64,000 nucleotides of DNA from Chromohalobacter beijerinckii (GTDB taxonomy: Bacteria > Pseudomonadota > Gammaproteobacteria > Pseudomonadales > Halomonadaceae), in contig NZ_JAKGAK010000003.1 of the NCBI RefSeq assembly GCF_023061185.1, positions 237,273 to 301,272 of the forward strand. The letters are read 5' to 3'. Under the pieces are notes generated by a model. That model saw only the letters and a list, made by a program, of their open reading frames with translations, did no database searches and was not told the DNA's origin. Every line of letters begins with the position of its first letter. Within the stretch, counting starts at the first letter, position 1. This document shows, piece after piece, positions 43,261 to 51,653 of the stretch. A program made the position numbers and the translations under genes.

Positions 43261-45219
43261 ATGTCCTACCTTCCACGTCTATCGACGTTGGCGCTAGCCG
43301 TTACCGCCTGTAGCACGCCCTTGGCGTATGCTGCCGATGACGACGTCGAGTTGAATGACGTCGTCGTCACTGCCAGCGGTCACGAGCAGCAGGTCAAGAA
43401 CGCGCCGGCTTCGATCAGCGTCATTGATCGCGAAGCGCTGGAAAACAAGCATTACCGCGATATCACCGATGCCTTGAAGGATGTACCGGGCGTTATGGTC
43501 ACCGGCGGCGGTTCGTCCCAGGACATCAGCCTGCGCGGCATGGGATCTAAATACACGCTGATTCTGGTCGATGGCAAGCGTCAGGGCTCGCGGGAGACGC
43601 GCCCCAACAGCGATGGGCCTGGCATCGAGCAGGGCTGGCTGCCGCCGCTGTCGGCCATCGAGCGCATCGAGGTGATTCGTGGGCCGATGTCTTCGCTATA
43701 CGGCTCCGATGCGCTGGGGGGCGTGATCAACGTCATCACCCGCAAGGTCGCCAAGGAGTGGAACGGCAGCGTGACCGCCGAAACCACGATTCAGGAAGAT
43801 AGCGACTCCGGCGATATCAATCAGACTCGCTTCTATGTCGGTGGGCCACTCAAGGACGATGTACTGGGCTTGGAGGTGTACGGCCAGTATTCGCAGCGCA
43901 ACGAGGACGAGATCGAAAACGGCTACAACGACCAGAGCATGAGAAACGGCACTGCCAAGCTCACCTGGACACCGACGGACCGCCAGACGCTCGACTTCGA
44001 AGCCGGCGTCAACAAGCAGGAGCGTACTACTAATCCGGGGAAGTCTAGTGCTGCTTCGAATACACGCAGTGAGACAGGCTATATTCGCCGCCACTATGCT
44101 GTGACTCACCAGGGGCGCTGGGATTTCGGCACGTCGGACAGCTACGTGCAGCGCGAGGAGATCGATAATCCGTCACGCGATATGGCGTACGAAAGCACAG
44201 TGTTCAACTCCCAGACCGTGATGCCGTTGGGGGCGCATATTCTGACCCTGGGCGGGCAGTACGAGAAGCAGGAACTGACCGATGGGGGTAACGAGGCGGG
44301 TGACTTGGATGAATTGACGCGCTGGCAGTGGGCGCTGTTCCTGGAAGACGAGTGGCTGCTCACCGAGGATTTCTCGCTGACCGGCGGTGCGCGCCTCAAC
44401 AAGGATGAGAACTACGGCACGCATTGGTCGCCGCGTTTGTATGGCGTATGGAATGTCGCACCTGAGTGGACGGTCAAGGGTGGCGTGACCAGTGGCTATC
44501 GGGCGCCGGATCTGCGTCAGTCCTCTCCTGGCTGGGGGCAGGCCACGGGTGGGCGCAATGGCAATGCCGTGATTCTGGGGAATCCAGACTTGAAACCGGA
44601 GGAAAGCCTCAGCCATGAACTGGGGGTGATTTGGGATAACCAGCAGGGTACTCAGGCTGGGCTGACCGTATTCCACACTGACTTCGAGGACAAGATCACC
44701 GAAGAGCGTATCTGCGATCAAAGTGCAGGGGATGCCAGCTGCCTCTACGATGGGCATGACTACGACTTCATTAGCGAGAGATATAACGTCGACGAGGTCA
44801 CCATGCAAGGTGTCGAGGCGACGCTGACCCTGCCGCTGGGAATGGATTACTCGTTGAGCGCCAATTACACCTACACCGATTCCGAGCAGAAGAGCGGCCA
44901 ATATGAAGGCAAGCCGCTCAACAATCTGCCCAAGCATATGGCCAATGCTACGCTGAATTGGCAGCCGGAAGGACCGCTTTCAGCCTGGACGCGGGTCAAT
45001 TATCGCGGCCGTACGAGCGAGGGAACGGGCCACCGGGGTGTCGAGGAGAAGATTCCTTCCTACACCTTCGTCGATGTCGGGACTGCCTATCGCTTGACCG
45101 AAAGCGCCACGCTGTTCGGCGGCGTCTACAACATTTTGGACAAGGACGTGAATTACGAAGACTTCCAGAAGGTGCTGGATGGTCGCCGCTATAACGCGGG
45201 CATCCGCGTCGAGTTCTAA
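43261..45219 (+). CDS. TonB-dependent outer membrane siderophore receptor
   Basis: A 652-residue outer membrane receptor. It has a signal peptide (cleavage about after AYA, residue 24), a TonB box-like DVVVTASG, a plug domain with SISVIDREALE and RGPMSSLYGSDALGG (about residues 140-155), then a 22-strand barrel ending in a C-terminal Phe (RVEF), as needed for BAM recognition. It resembles the FepA/IrgA/CirA catecholate group in overall pattern, but ligand prediction from sequence is weak. Iron control is suggested by the Fur-like box upstream. It is monocistronic, ending at an intrinsic terminator. The matching inner-membrane importer could be the one at 13.7-17.7 kb. Confidence 0.9.
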   Translation: MSYLPRLSTLALAVTACSTPLAYAADDDVELNDVVVTASGHEQQVKNAPASISVIDREALENKHYRDITDALKDVPGVMVTGGGSSQDISLRGMGSKYTLILVDGKRQGSRETRPNSDGPGIEQGWLPPLSAIERIEVIRGPMSSLYGSDALGGVINVITRKVAKEWNGSVTAETTIQEDSDSGDINQTRFYVGGPLKDDVLGLEVYGQYSQRNEDEIENGYNDQSMRNGTAKLTWTPTDRQTLDFEAGVNKQERTTNPGKSSAASNTRSETGYIRRHYAVTHQGRWDFGTSDSYVQREEIDNPSRDMAYESTVFNSQTVMPLGAHILTLGGQYEKQELTDGGNEAGDLDELTRWQWALFLEDEWLLTEDFSLTGGARLNKDENYGTHWSPRLYGVWNVAPEWTVKGGVTSGYRAPDLRQSSPGWGQATGGRNGNAVILGNPDLKPEESLSHELGVIWDNQQGTQAGLTVFHTDFEDKITEERICDQSAGDASCLYDGHDYDFISERYNVDEVTMQGVEATLTLPLGMDYSLSANYTYTDSEQKSGQYEGKPLNNLPKHMANATLNWQPEGPLSAWTRVNYRGRTSEGTGHRGVEEKIPSYTFVDVGTAYRLTESATLFGGVYNILDKDVNYEDFQKVLDGRRYNAGIRVEF

Positions 45220-45250
45220 GCGTTTATCGATACGCCGATGAGTGTTTCAT

Positions 45251-45273
45251 GGGAGGCCTTGGGCCTCCCTTTT
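45251..45273 (+). terminator. Intrinsic terminator after the TonB-dependent receptor
   Basis: GGGAGGCC and GGCCTCCC arms with a TTG loop, followed directly by TTTT. Thirty-one bases after the receptor stop. Confidence 0.88.
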
Positions 45274-45404
45274 CGTGCGTGCGTGTGCAGCCAATATCGG
45301 CGTGTGAGTGAGCGTGACCTGCCCGGCGTAGGACGTTCATGCTATTTTCGTGATGCGAATGGGTCGGTTACGCGTACTTAAATATTGGTTATCGGGAGAG
45401 TCGT

Positions 45405-46205
45405 ATGTTGCGTCGTTCATTGGTTCGCACCTGTCTCGCTTGTGGCGCCGTTCTGCTGCTGGGGCTGGGCAGTGCTTCGGCGCAGGCTGCCGAGCGCGTG
45501 ACCTTGTTTGCGGCGGCCTCGTTGACCGATGCCGTGGATGCGCTGGCCGAGCGTTACATGCGCGATCATGATGTCGAGGTCGTTCCCGTTTACGCCGCTT
45601 CATCGACACTGGCTCGACAGATCGCCAACGGTGCACCGGCGGCCGTGTATCTCTCGGCCAATGAGCGCTGGATGGACTGGCTCGACGCGCAGGAGGGGAT
45701 CACGCTTTCGCATCGCCACGATGTGCTGAGCAATCGCCTGGCTCTGATTGCGCCTCGGGACAGCGATCTCGAGGACTTCACACCGGATGAGACCGCCTCG
45801 ATCGCCGAACGGTTGGGAGAGGGGCGCCTGGCACTCGGCAACCCGGAGCATGTCCCCGCGGGGATCTATGCCAAACAGGCGCTGACATCGCTCGGTCAAT
45901 GGATGTCGCTCGCGCCACGGCTAGCGCGTGCCGACAACGTGCGTAGTGCCTTGGCACTGGTCGAGCGTGGCGAGGCACCGTTGGGTGTCGTCTATGCCAG
46001 CGATGCCCAAGCCAGCGACAAGGTCAAGACGCTAGGCCTGTTCCCGGACGCGTCCCATGAGCCGATTATCTATCCGATGGCATTGATCGGCGACGCACCG
46101 AGTGATGCGGCCAAGTCTCTGGCGGATTGGCTCGATGGCCGTCAGGCGGCCGCGATCTTTCAACGCTTTGGCTTTGCGAGCGTGGCGGCGGAAGACGCGT
46201 CATAA
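45405..46205 (+). CDS. modA: Molybdate ABC transporter, periplasmic binding protein
   Basis: A 266-residue periplasmic protein that captures molybdate. The signal peptide ends near ASAQAAE (about residue 29). Mature landmarks are TLFAAASLTDAVDAL, which supplies the first oxyanion-binding serine, AASSTLARQIANGAPA, and GNPEHVPAGIYAKQAL. The stop overlaps the modB start (TAATG). GGGAG lies upstream of the ATG. The order modA-modB-modC is standard; no modE regulator gene or obvious ModE box is visible. Confidence 0.93.
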   Translation: MLRRSLVRTCLACGAVLLLGLGSASAQAAERVTLFAAASLTDAVDALAERYMRDHDVEVVPVYAASSTLARQIANGAPAAVYLSANERWMDWLDAQEGITLSHRHDVLSNRLALIAPRDSDLEDFTPDETASIAERLGEGRLALGNPEHVPAGIYAKQALTSLGQWMSLAPRLARADNVRSALALVERGEAPLGVVYASDAQASDKVKTLGLFPDASHEPIIYPMALIGDAPSDAAKSLADWLDGRQAAAIFQRFGFASVAAEDAS

Positions 46206-46900
46206 TGCTGACACCGCTGGAATGGGAAGCGCTGTCCCTGAGTCTGCGGGTTTCCGGTGTCGCGGTGGCTGCGATCCTGCTGCCGGGGCTGGGCATGGCC
46301 TATGTGTTGGCGCGTTTCGACTTTCCGGGCAAGACACTTCTCGATGGCATCGTGCATTTGCCGTTGGTGCTGCCGCCGGTAGTAGTGGGGTATCTACTGC
46401 TGGTGTCGCTGGGGCGACAAGGCACGCTGGGCCAATGGCTGCACGAAACGCTGGGCGTGAGTCTTCCCTTTACCTGGCAAGGGGCGGCACTTGCTGGGGC
46501 GGTGATGGCGTTTCCATTGCTGGTACGTGCCGTGCGCCTGTCGCTGGAGTCGGTCGATCGCAAGCTGGAGGAAGCGGCGCGCACGCTCGGCGCGAGCCGT
46601 TGGAAGACCTTTCTGACGGTGACCCTGCCGCTGATATTGCCGGGCATTCTGACCGGCGGCGTGCTGGCGTTCGCACGCTCGCTATCCGAGTTTGGCGCGA
46701 CGATTACCTTTGCCTCCAACATCCCCGGTGAGACGCGCACTTTGCCGCTGGCGCTTTACAGCCTGGTGCAAACGCCCGGAAAAGAGGCCGCGGCAGCGCG
46801 GCTGTGTGTGATCTCGGTGATCGTGGCGTTGATCGCGTTGGTGGCGTCGGAATGGTTGGCGCGGCGTGCGCGCCGGCGTCTGGAGGGACGCCATGCTTGA
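46205..46900 (+). CDS. modB: Molybdate ABC transporter permease
   Basis: A 231-residue inner-membrane permease with about five or six helices. The docking loop for the ATPase is EEAARTLGASRWKTFLTVTLP (about residues 122-142). The motif FGATITFASNIPGETRTLPL is typical of ModB, split here as FGATITFASNIPG and ETRTLPLALY. It overlaps modA by one base and modC by eight bases, so the three are co-translated. Confidence 0.93.
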   Translation: MLTPLEWEALSLSLRVSGVAVAAILLPGLGMAYVLARFDFPGKTLLDGIVHLPLVLPPVVVGYLLLVSLGRQGTLGQWLHETLGVSLPFTWQGAALAGAVMAFPLLVRAVRLSLESVDRKLEEAARTLGASRWKTFLTVTLPLILPGILTGGVLAFARSLSEFGATITFASNIPGETRTLPLALYSLVQTPGKEAAAARLCVISVIVALIALVASEWLARRARRRLEGRHA

Positions 46901-47987
46901 GGCGAAGGTCTCGCAACGGCTGGGCGATTTCACGCTCGATACCTCGCTGGCGGTGCCGGCGGAAGGCGTCACGGCCTTGTTCGGACGCTCTGGTAGCGGC
47001 AAGAGCAGCCTGATTCGGCTGATCGCCGGATTGGGCGTGCCGGATAGTGGCAGTATTCGGTTGGGCGATACATGGCTGGTGGATACCCAGCGTCGCCGTT
47101 GGGTGCCGCCCCACCGGCGCCAGCTGGGCGTCGTATTTCAGGAAGCGCGACTGTTTCCACATTATTCGGTGCGCGGCAACCTACGCTACGGTATGCCGCG
47201 CGCGGCGCGCGCGGATTTCGATGACCTTGTCGAGCTTCTGGGTATCGGCCATTTGCTATCGCGTACGCCGGGGCTGCTGTCGGGAGGCGAGGCACGGCGC
47301 GTGGCTATCGGTCGGGCGTTGCTGTCGCGCCCGCGCATGCTGCTGATGGACGAGCCGCTTACCGGGTTGGATGGGGTGCGCAAGCAGGAGCTCCTGCACT
47401 ATATCCGGCGCTTGGCGCGCGACACTGGCGTGCCGATTCTCTTCGTTAGCCATGACACGCGTGAAATCGGGGCGCTGGCTGATCGTGTGGCATTGATCGA
47501 GGAGGGGCGCGTGATGGCCAGCGGGCCGGTGGACGAGATGTTTGCACGCCTCGATCTGGGACCGCGCACAGGGCACTTCGAGGCGTCCTCGTTGCTCGAG
47601 GCACGTATCGTCGCGCACGACGAGGCGCTTTGTTTGACGCGTTTGGCGCTGCCGGGCATGCCCGAGGGCGAGATGCTGAGCGTCGCGCGTCTCGAGGGGA
47701 GGGTCGGTGATGCGGTGCGCTTGCGACTTCGAGCGCGCGATGTGGGCGTCACCTCCACGCGGACGCCGCCGATGCCGGATGTCGATTGCCTACCGGCGAC
47801 GCTGCGAGAGATCGGTGATGAAACCCACGGTCCCTTCGTCGAGGTGATGCTGGACGTCGGCGGGCAGGCGCTGCGGGCGCGTCTCACCCGTGAAGCGGTC
47901 AGCCAAATGGGGCTGCATACGGGCCAAGCGTTGCAGGCGCGGCTGCGTAGCGTGACGATTTCCCGCCATGATGTGATTGTGATGTGA
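46893..47987 (+). CDS. modC: Molybdate ABC transporter ATP-binding protein
   Basis: A 364-residue ATPase with a C-terminal molybdate-binding Mop/TOBE domain. Walker A is FGRSGSGKSSLIRLIAG, the signature LSGGEARRVAIGRALL (ModC usually has LSGGEKQRVA), and Walker B LLMDEPLTGLD. The C-terminal domain (about residues 295-360) starts near CLPATLREIGDETHGP. The start at 46893 follows GGAGGG and overlaps modB. Molybdate uptake would serve molybdoenzymes such as the YdeP homologue at 27.4 kb. It converges on the EamA gene with six bases between stops. Confidence 0.93.
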   Translation: MLEAKVSQRLGDFTLDTSLAVPAEGVTALFGRSGSGKSSLIRLIAGLGVPDSGSIRLGDTWLVDTQRRRWVPPHRRQLGVVFQEARLFPHYSVRGNLRYGMPRAARADFDDLVELLGIGHLLSRTPGLLSGGEARRVAIGRALLSRPRMLLMDEPLTGLDGVRKQELLHYIRRLARDTGVPILFVSHDTREIGALADRVALIEEGRVMASGPVDEMFARLDLGPRTGHFEASSLLEARIVAHDEALCLTRLALPGMPEGEMLSVARLEGRVGDAVRLRLRARDVGVTSTRTPPMPDVDCLPATLREIGDETHGPFVEVMLDVGGQALRARLTREAVSQMGLHTGQALQARLRSVTISRHDVIVM

Positions 47988-47993
47988 GTGTAT

Positions 47994-48857
47994 TCAGGAC
48001 GCGGCGCGAGGACGTCGCCTTCCTGGCAGGTTGATCACCGCCAGCCCGGCGATGACCAGTGCCCCGCCGAGCAACTTGTGACTATCCAGGCCATCGTCGA
48101 GCAGCCAGACGCCGAGGAAAACGGCGATGACCGGCATAAGCAACGTCAGCGGAACGACGCGGTTGATCGGGTGACGGCGCAGCAACGCATACCACAAGCC
48201 GTAGGCGATGATCGACGACATTACCGCCGTGTAGAATACCGCGCCCCAGCCGATCCAGCCGGCATGGCGAAGCGTCTGCAAGTGCTGAGTCTCGAAAAGC
48301 CAGCTGCCCAGTGCGACCTGGGGAATCGCGAACAGCGCGATCCAGCCGGTCAGCGTCAGCGGCGAGATAGCCGGCGCACGCTTGATGATCAACGTCGACA
48401 CTGCCCAGGCCAGGGCGCTGGTCAAGAGCGTCAACGTGGCCGTGGCATTGGGCAGTGCCGGCCCACCGGCGAGTATCACGGCGCCGGCGAAGGCCAGCAA
48501 CAACCCAAGCAAGCGCCGAAGGTCGAGGCGTTCCTTGAGAAATACGGCGGCGAGCAAGGTGGCAAAGGGCGTCCCCATCTGCACCAGCAAAGCGCCGGTA
48601 CCGGCCTCGGCCTGCCCCAGGCCCAGAAACAGCAACGGAAAATGCAGCCCCCCGAAGGTGACCGATAGCACCAGCAGCCACGGCAGTTGCCGTCGTGTCA
48701 CGCGGGTGAAGGGGACGACCAGAACGGCGACCAGCATGAAACGCAGTGTCATCAGCATCAGTGGCGGCATGTCATCCACGCCGACCTTGATGACGATGAT
48801 GTTGAAGGCCCAGATGACGATGACCAGAAGGCCAAGCAGGAGGTCGCGAAGCGGCAC
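47994..48857 (-). CDS. EamA-family (DMT superfamily) transporter
   Basis: A 287-residue inner-membrane protein made of two EamA repeats, with about ten membrane helices. The first repeat ends near LLLAFAGAVILAGG and the second near LLGGALVIAGLAVINL. Members export amino acids or other metabolites; the RhtA/YdcZ style of assignment cannot be made from sequence alone. The start is GTG at 48857 after AAGGAC. It is monocistronic and divergent from the DUF192 gene. Confidence 0.85.
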   Translation of the reverse strand: MPLRDLLLGLLVIVIWAFNIIVIKVGVDDMPPLMLMTLRFMLVAVLVVPFTRVTRRQLPWLLVLSVTFGGLHFPLLFLGLGQAEAGTGALLVQMGTPFATLLAAVFLKERLDLRRLLGLLLAFAGAVILAGGPALPNATATLTLLTSALAWAVSTLIIKRAPAISPLTLTGWIALFAIPQVALGSWLFETQHLQTLRHAGWIGWGAVFYTAVMSSIIAYGLWYALLRRHPINRVVPLTLLMPVIAVFLGVWLLDDGLDSHKLLGGALVIAGLAVINLPGRRRPRAAS

Positions 48858-48928
48858 GGGGGCGTCCTTGTAGGCGAGTGACGTCAGGCATCATTCGCGT
48901 TGGGTGGTAGAACGCAAGAGGATAGCGC

Positions 48929-49414
48929 ATGAAACGGACATTGTACGTGTCGGGCTGGATGGTGTTGGGCCTGTTGGCGCTGACATTCGTGCCGGCGTTT
49001 GGAGAGGAGCGCTCGACGCTCGAACGCGCCACCTTGGAAGTGGCCGGAGAGACGCTATCGGTGGAGGTAGCCAGGCAGGCCGACGAGCGTTCCCGGGGAT
49101 TGATGGAGCGCGACGTGCTCGCAACGGATGCTGGCATGCTATTCGTCTACCCACGCCGACAACCTCCTGAGGCGGCGTTCTGGATGTATCGCACGCGTAT
49201 CCCGCTGGATATTGCCTTTCTAGGCGCGGACGGTGAGGTACGCGCCATCCGGCGCATGCTGCCGTGCCAGGCCGCTTCCAGCGCCGAGTGCCCCAGTTAT
49301 GCGGCCAAGGTGCCGTTTCGCGCGGCACTGGAGGTCAATGCCGGATACTTCGACCGGCACGATATCGAAGTGGGGGATCGGCTTCCGATCGCGCCATTGC
49401 TATCGCCGCGCTAG
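48929..49414 (+). CDS. DUF192 family secreted protein
   Basis: A 161-residue protein with an N-terminal signal peptide or anchor (about residues 5-25) followed by a DUF192 domain. Family landmarks are VARQADERSRGLMERD, GMLFVYP, FWMYRTRIPLDIAFL and CPSYAAKVPFRAALEV. The function of DUF192 is unknown; the domain is a small beta-fold exported in many bacteria. It lies 62 bases before the TSUP permease on the same strand and could be co-transcribed with it. Confidence 0.87.
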   Translation: MKRTLYVSGWMVLGLLALTFVPAFGEERSTLERATLEVAGETLSVEVARQADERSRGLMERDVLATDAGMLFVYPRRQPPEAAFWMYRTRIPLDIAFLGADGEVRAIRRMLPCQAASSAECPSYAAKVPFRAALEVNAGYFDRHDIEVGDRLPIAPLLSPR

Positions 49415-49476
49415 GCTAGCGGGCCGGCTGTCGACGCTGAAGTGGTACCGAATGTTCGATGACAAGGAGTGAGCAC

Positions 49477-50283
49477 GTGGATCCGATATGGTGGTTGGCT
49501 TATCTGGCCTTGGGCGGTGTGGTGGGTATCTTCGCTGGCCTGTTGGGGGTCGGCGGTGGCGGCATCATGGTGCCGATACTGACATCGCTGTTCGCTCTGC
49601 AGGGGTTCCCGCATGACACCCTGGTGCATGTGGCGCTCGGGACGTCGCTGGCCGCCATCGTACCCACATCGCTGGCGAGCCTGCGAGCGCATCATCGTCG
49701 CGGCGGGGTGGTATGGCCGGTAGTGCGCTCCATCACGCCGGGCATTCTAGTGGGGACGTTTCTGGGCACATTCCTGGCGTCCCACGTACCCACGTCGGGG
49801 TTGGCCATCTTCTTTGCCTGTTTCATGGCCTTCGTCTCGTTACAGATGCTGATTAATCTCAAGCCCCAGCCGTCGCGCACCTTGCCGGGCGCCTGGGGCG
49901 TATCAGGCGTGGGACTGGGCATCGGCGGTATCTCCGCTTTGGTCGCCATCGGTGGCGGTTCGTTGACGGTGCCGTTTCTCACCTGGTGCAACGTCTCCAT
50001 GCGGCGTGCGATCGGCACGTCCGCGGCGGTGGGCCTGCCGATCGCGTTGGCAGGGGCGATCGGCTACCTGATCAATGGCTGGGGAGAGCCGGGGTTGCCT
50101 GTGGGGACGCTGGGGTTCGTCTACTGGCCGGCGGTGATCCTGATGGCGAGCGTGAGCTTCTTCACCGCGCCATTGGGCGCTCGGCTCGCCCATCGTCTAC
50201 CCGTGTCTGCGCTCAAGCGCATTTTCGCGTTCGTCTTGATGGCGCTATCGGTAAAGATGTTGTTTACCGTGCTGTCGGGTTAG
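49477..50283 (+). CDS. TSUP family (TauE/SafE) sulfite/organosulfonate exporter
   Basis: A 268-residue membrane protein of the TSUP family with about eight helices in two halves, each marked by a glycine-rich motif: GLLGVGGGGIMVPIL (about residues 19-33) and ALVAIGGGSLTVPFL. Members move sulfite, sulfoacetate or other anions; the substrate here is unknown. GTG at 49477 is preferred because AAGGAG sits seven bases upstream; an in-frame ATG at 49459 would place that site inside the gene. Confidence 0.86.
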   Translation: MDPIWWLAYLALGGVVGIFAGLLGVGGGGIMVPILTSLFALQGFPHDTLVHVALGTSLAAIVPTSLASLRAHHRRGGVVWPVVRSITPGILVGTFLGTFLASHVPTSGLAIFFACFMAFVSLQMLINLKPQPSRTLPGAWGVSGVGLGIGGISALVAIGGGSLTVPFLTWCNVSMRRAIGTSAAVGLPIALAGAIGYLINGWGEPGLPVGTLGFVYWPAVILMASVSFFTAPLGARLAHRLPVSALKRIFAFVLMALSVKMLFTVLSG

Positions 50284-50418
50284 ACGTTAGTCGAATACGG
50301 GCTCGATATGGAAAACGTCTGTTCCGGTCGGCGCAACGGGCGGTTATCATGCCCGCCGGCTATCGGCTTTAGCACATATTGCCTAAGCTGGTTGCAAGGG
50401 AATTGAATGCGCTGGAGC

Positions 50419-50440
50419 GTACTGCCTTCGCAGTGCTTTT
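50419..50440 (+). terminator. Possible terminator after the TSUP gene
   Basis: A short stem (ACTGC/GCAGT, extended to seven pairs with one G-T pair) with a CTTC loop and then TTTTC. It lies 135 bases beyond the TSUP stop and 75 before the TAXI protein, so it could end the first transcript or attenuate the second. Confidence 0.4.
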
Positions 50441-50514
50441 CGGTCGCTCCCGATTGCCGGTCGTGGCCTCGGCCTTGCGATCGGCTCGTCAAAATAATGT
50501 TAAAGAGGTGATGC

Positions 50515-51492
50515 ATGAAACGTTACGCCTTTACCGCTGCGCTATTCTCCGGGGCCCTGCTGGGTGCCGCCGCGCTTTCGACGCCGGCGATGGCTCAAGA
50601 TCAGGAGCGCTTCGTCACCATCGGGACAGGTGGGCAGACAGGGGTTTACTACGTGGTGGGTCAGTCGATCTGTCGTCTGGTCAACCGTAACTCGGAAGAC
50701 ACCAACATTCGCTGTAACGCACCGTCTACCGGTGGCAGCGTGGCCAATATCAACGGCATCAAGTCCGATGAGCTGAGCATGGGCGTCGCGCAATCCGACG
50801 TGCAATATCGTGCTTACAATGGCGAGGGTGATTTCAAGCAGCCGATGGAAGACCTGCGTGCGGTATTTTCCGTGCACGGCGAGCCGTTGACCGTTCTGGC
50901 GCGCAAGGATGCTGATATCCACGGGGTCGAAGATCTCAAGGGTAAGCGCGTCAACATCGGCAACCCGGGGTCCGGCCAGCGCGCCACCATGGAAGTGCTG
51001 ATGGATGCCGAAGGCTGGGACAAAGATGTGTTCTCGCTGGCCTCCGAGTTGGGCGCTTCCGAAATGGCCTCGGCGCTGGCGGATAACAACATCGATGCCA
51101 TGGCGTATGTGGTCGGCCATCCCAATGGCGCGATTCAGGAAGCAACCACGACCGTAGATGCCAACCTCGTCCCGCTGAACGATGACGCGGTGGATGGCTT
51201 GGTCGAGGAATATCCCTACTACGCCAAATCGGTCATTCCCGGTGGCATGTACAAGGGCAACGATGAAGATGTCGAGACGTTCGGCGTCAAGGCGACTTTC
51301 GTGACTTCCTCCAAGGTGGATGACGATGTCGTCTACGAAGTGGTCAAGGCAGTGTTCGACAACTTCGATCGTTTCAAGCGTCTGCACCCGGCCTTCTCCA
51401 ACCTGGAACCGGAAGAAATGATTTCCGACGGTCTCTCCGCGCCGCTGCACGAGGGCGCCAAACGCTATTATAAAGAGCGTGGTTGGTTGTAA
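50515..51492 (+). CDS. TAXI-family TRAP transporter solute-binding protein
   Basis: A 325-residue periplasmic binding protein. The signal peptide ends at TPAMAQD (about residue 28), then the TAXI signature VTIGTGGQTGVYYVVGQSIC, abbreviated here as TIGTGGQTGVYYVVG. Further landmarks are CNAPSTGGSVANI, QSDVQYRA and RVNIGNPGSGQR. TAXI proteins work only with fused TRAP permeases like the one that follows; ligands reported for relatives include glutamate and 2-oxoglutarate, but this one's is not known. AAGAGGTG precedes the ATG. Confidence 0.92.
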   Translation: MKRYAFTAALFSGALLGAAALSTPAMAQDQERFVTIGTGGQTGVYYVVGQSICRLVNRNSEDTNIRCNAPSTGGSVANINGIKSDELSMGVAQSDVQYRAYNGEGDFKQPMEDLRAVFSVHGEPLTVLARKDADIHGVEDLKGKRVNIGNPGSGQRATMEVLMDAEGWDKDVFSLASELGASEMASALADNNIDAMAYVVGHPNGAIQEATTTVDANLVPLNDDAVDGLVEEYPYYAKSVIPGGMYKGNDEDVETFGVKATFVTSSKVDDDVVYEVVKAVFDNFDRFKRLHPAFSNLEPEEMISDGLSAPLHEGAKRYYKERGWL

Positions 51493-51601
51493 GCGTTAGC
51501 TTGATGTCGTGCTAGACGATGCGCGGCCGCTTCGGCGCCGCGCATCTCTGGTTCTGGCCACGCGGTGGCGAACGAAACAAGCGACTGTGATGTGTTTTTT
51601 G

Positions 51602-51636
51602 GTCGGTCAGGGCACGCGAAGCACGCCCTGACCGAC
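51602..51636 (+). promoter_or_regulatory. Intercistronic hairpin between the TAXI protein and permease
   Basis: Perfect 12-base arms, GTCGGTCAGGGC and GCCCTGACCGAC, around an 11-base loop, lying 110 bases after the binding-protein stop and 18 before the permease ATG. No T tract follows. Such stems commonly protect upstream mRNA and let the binding protein be made in excess of its permease. Confidence 0.6.
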
Positions 51637-51653
51637 ACCACCGGGACAACAGT

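Noticed and set aside
50284..50514. tRNA or riboswitch upstream of the TAXI gene
   Set aside because: No cloverleaf, TPsiC-like GTTCRA segment or known riboswitch core could be found in the 231-base gap.
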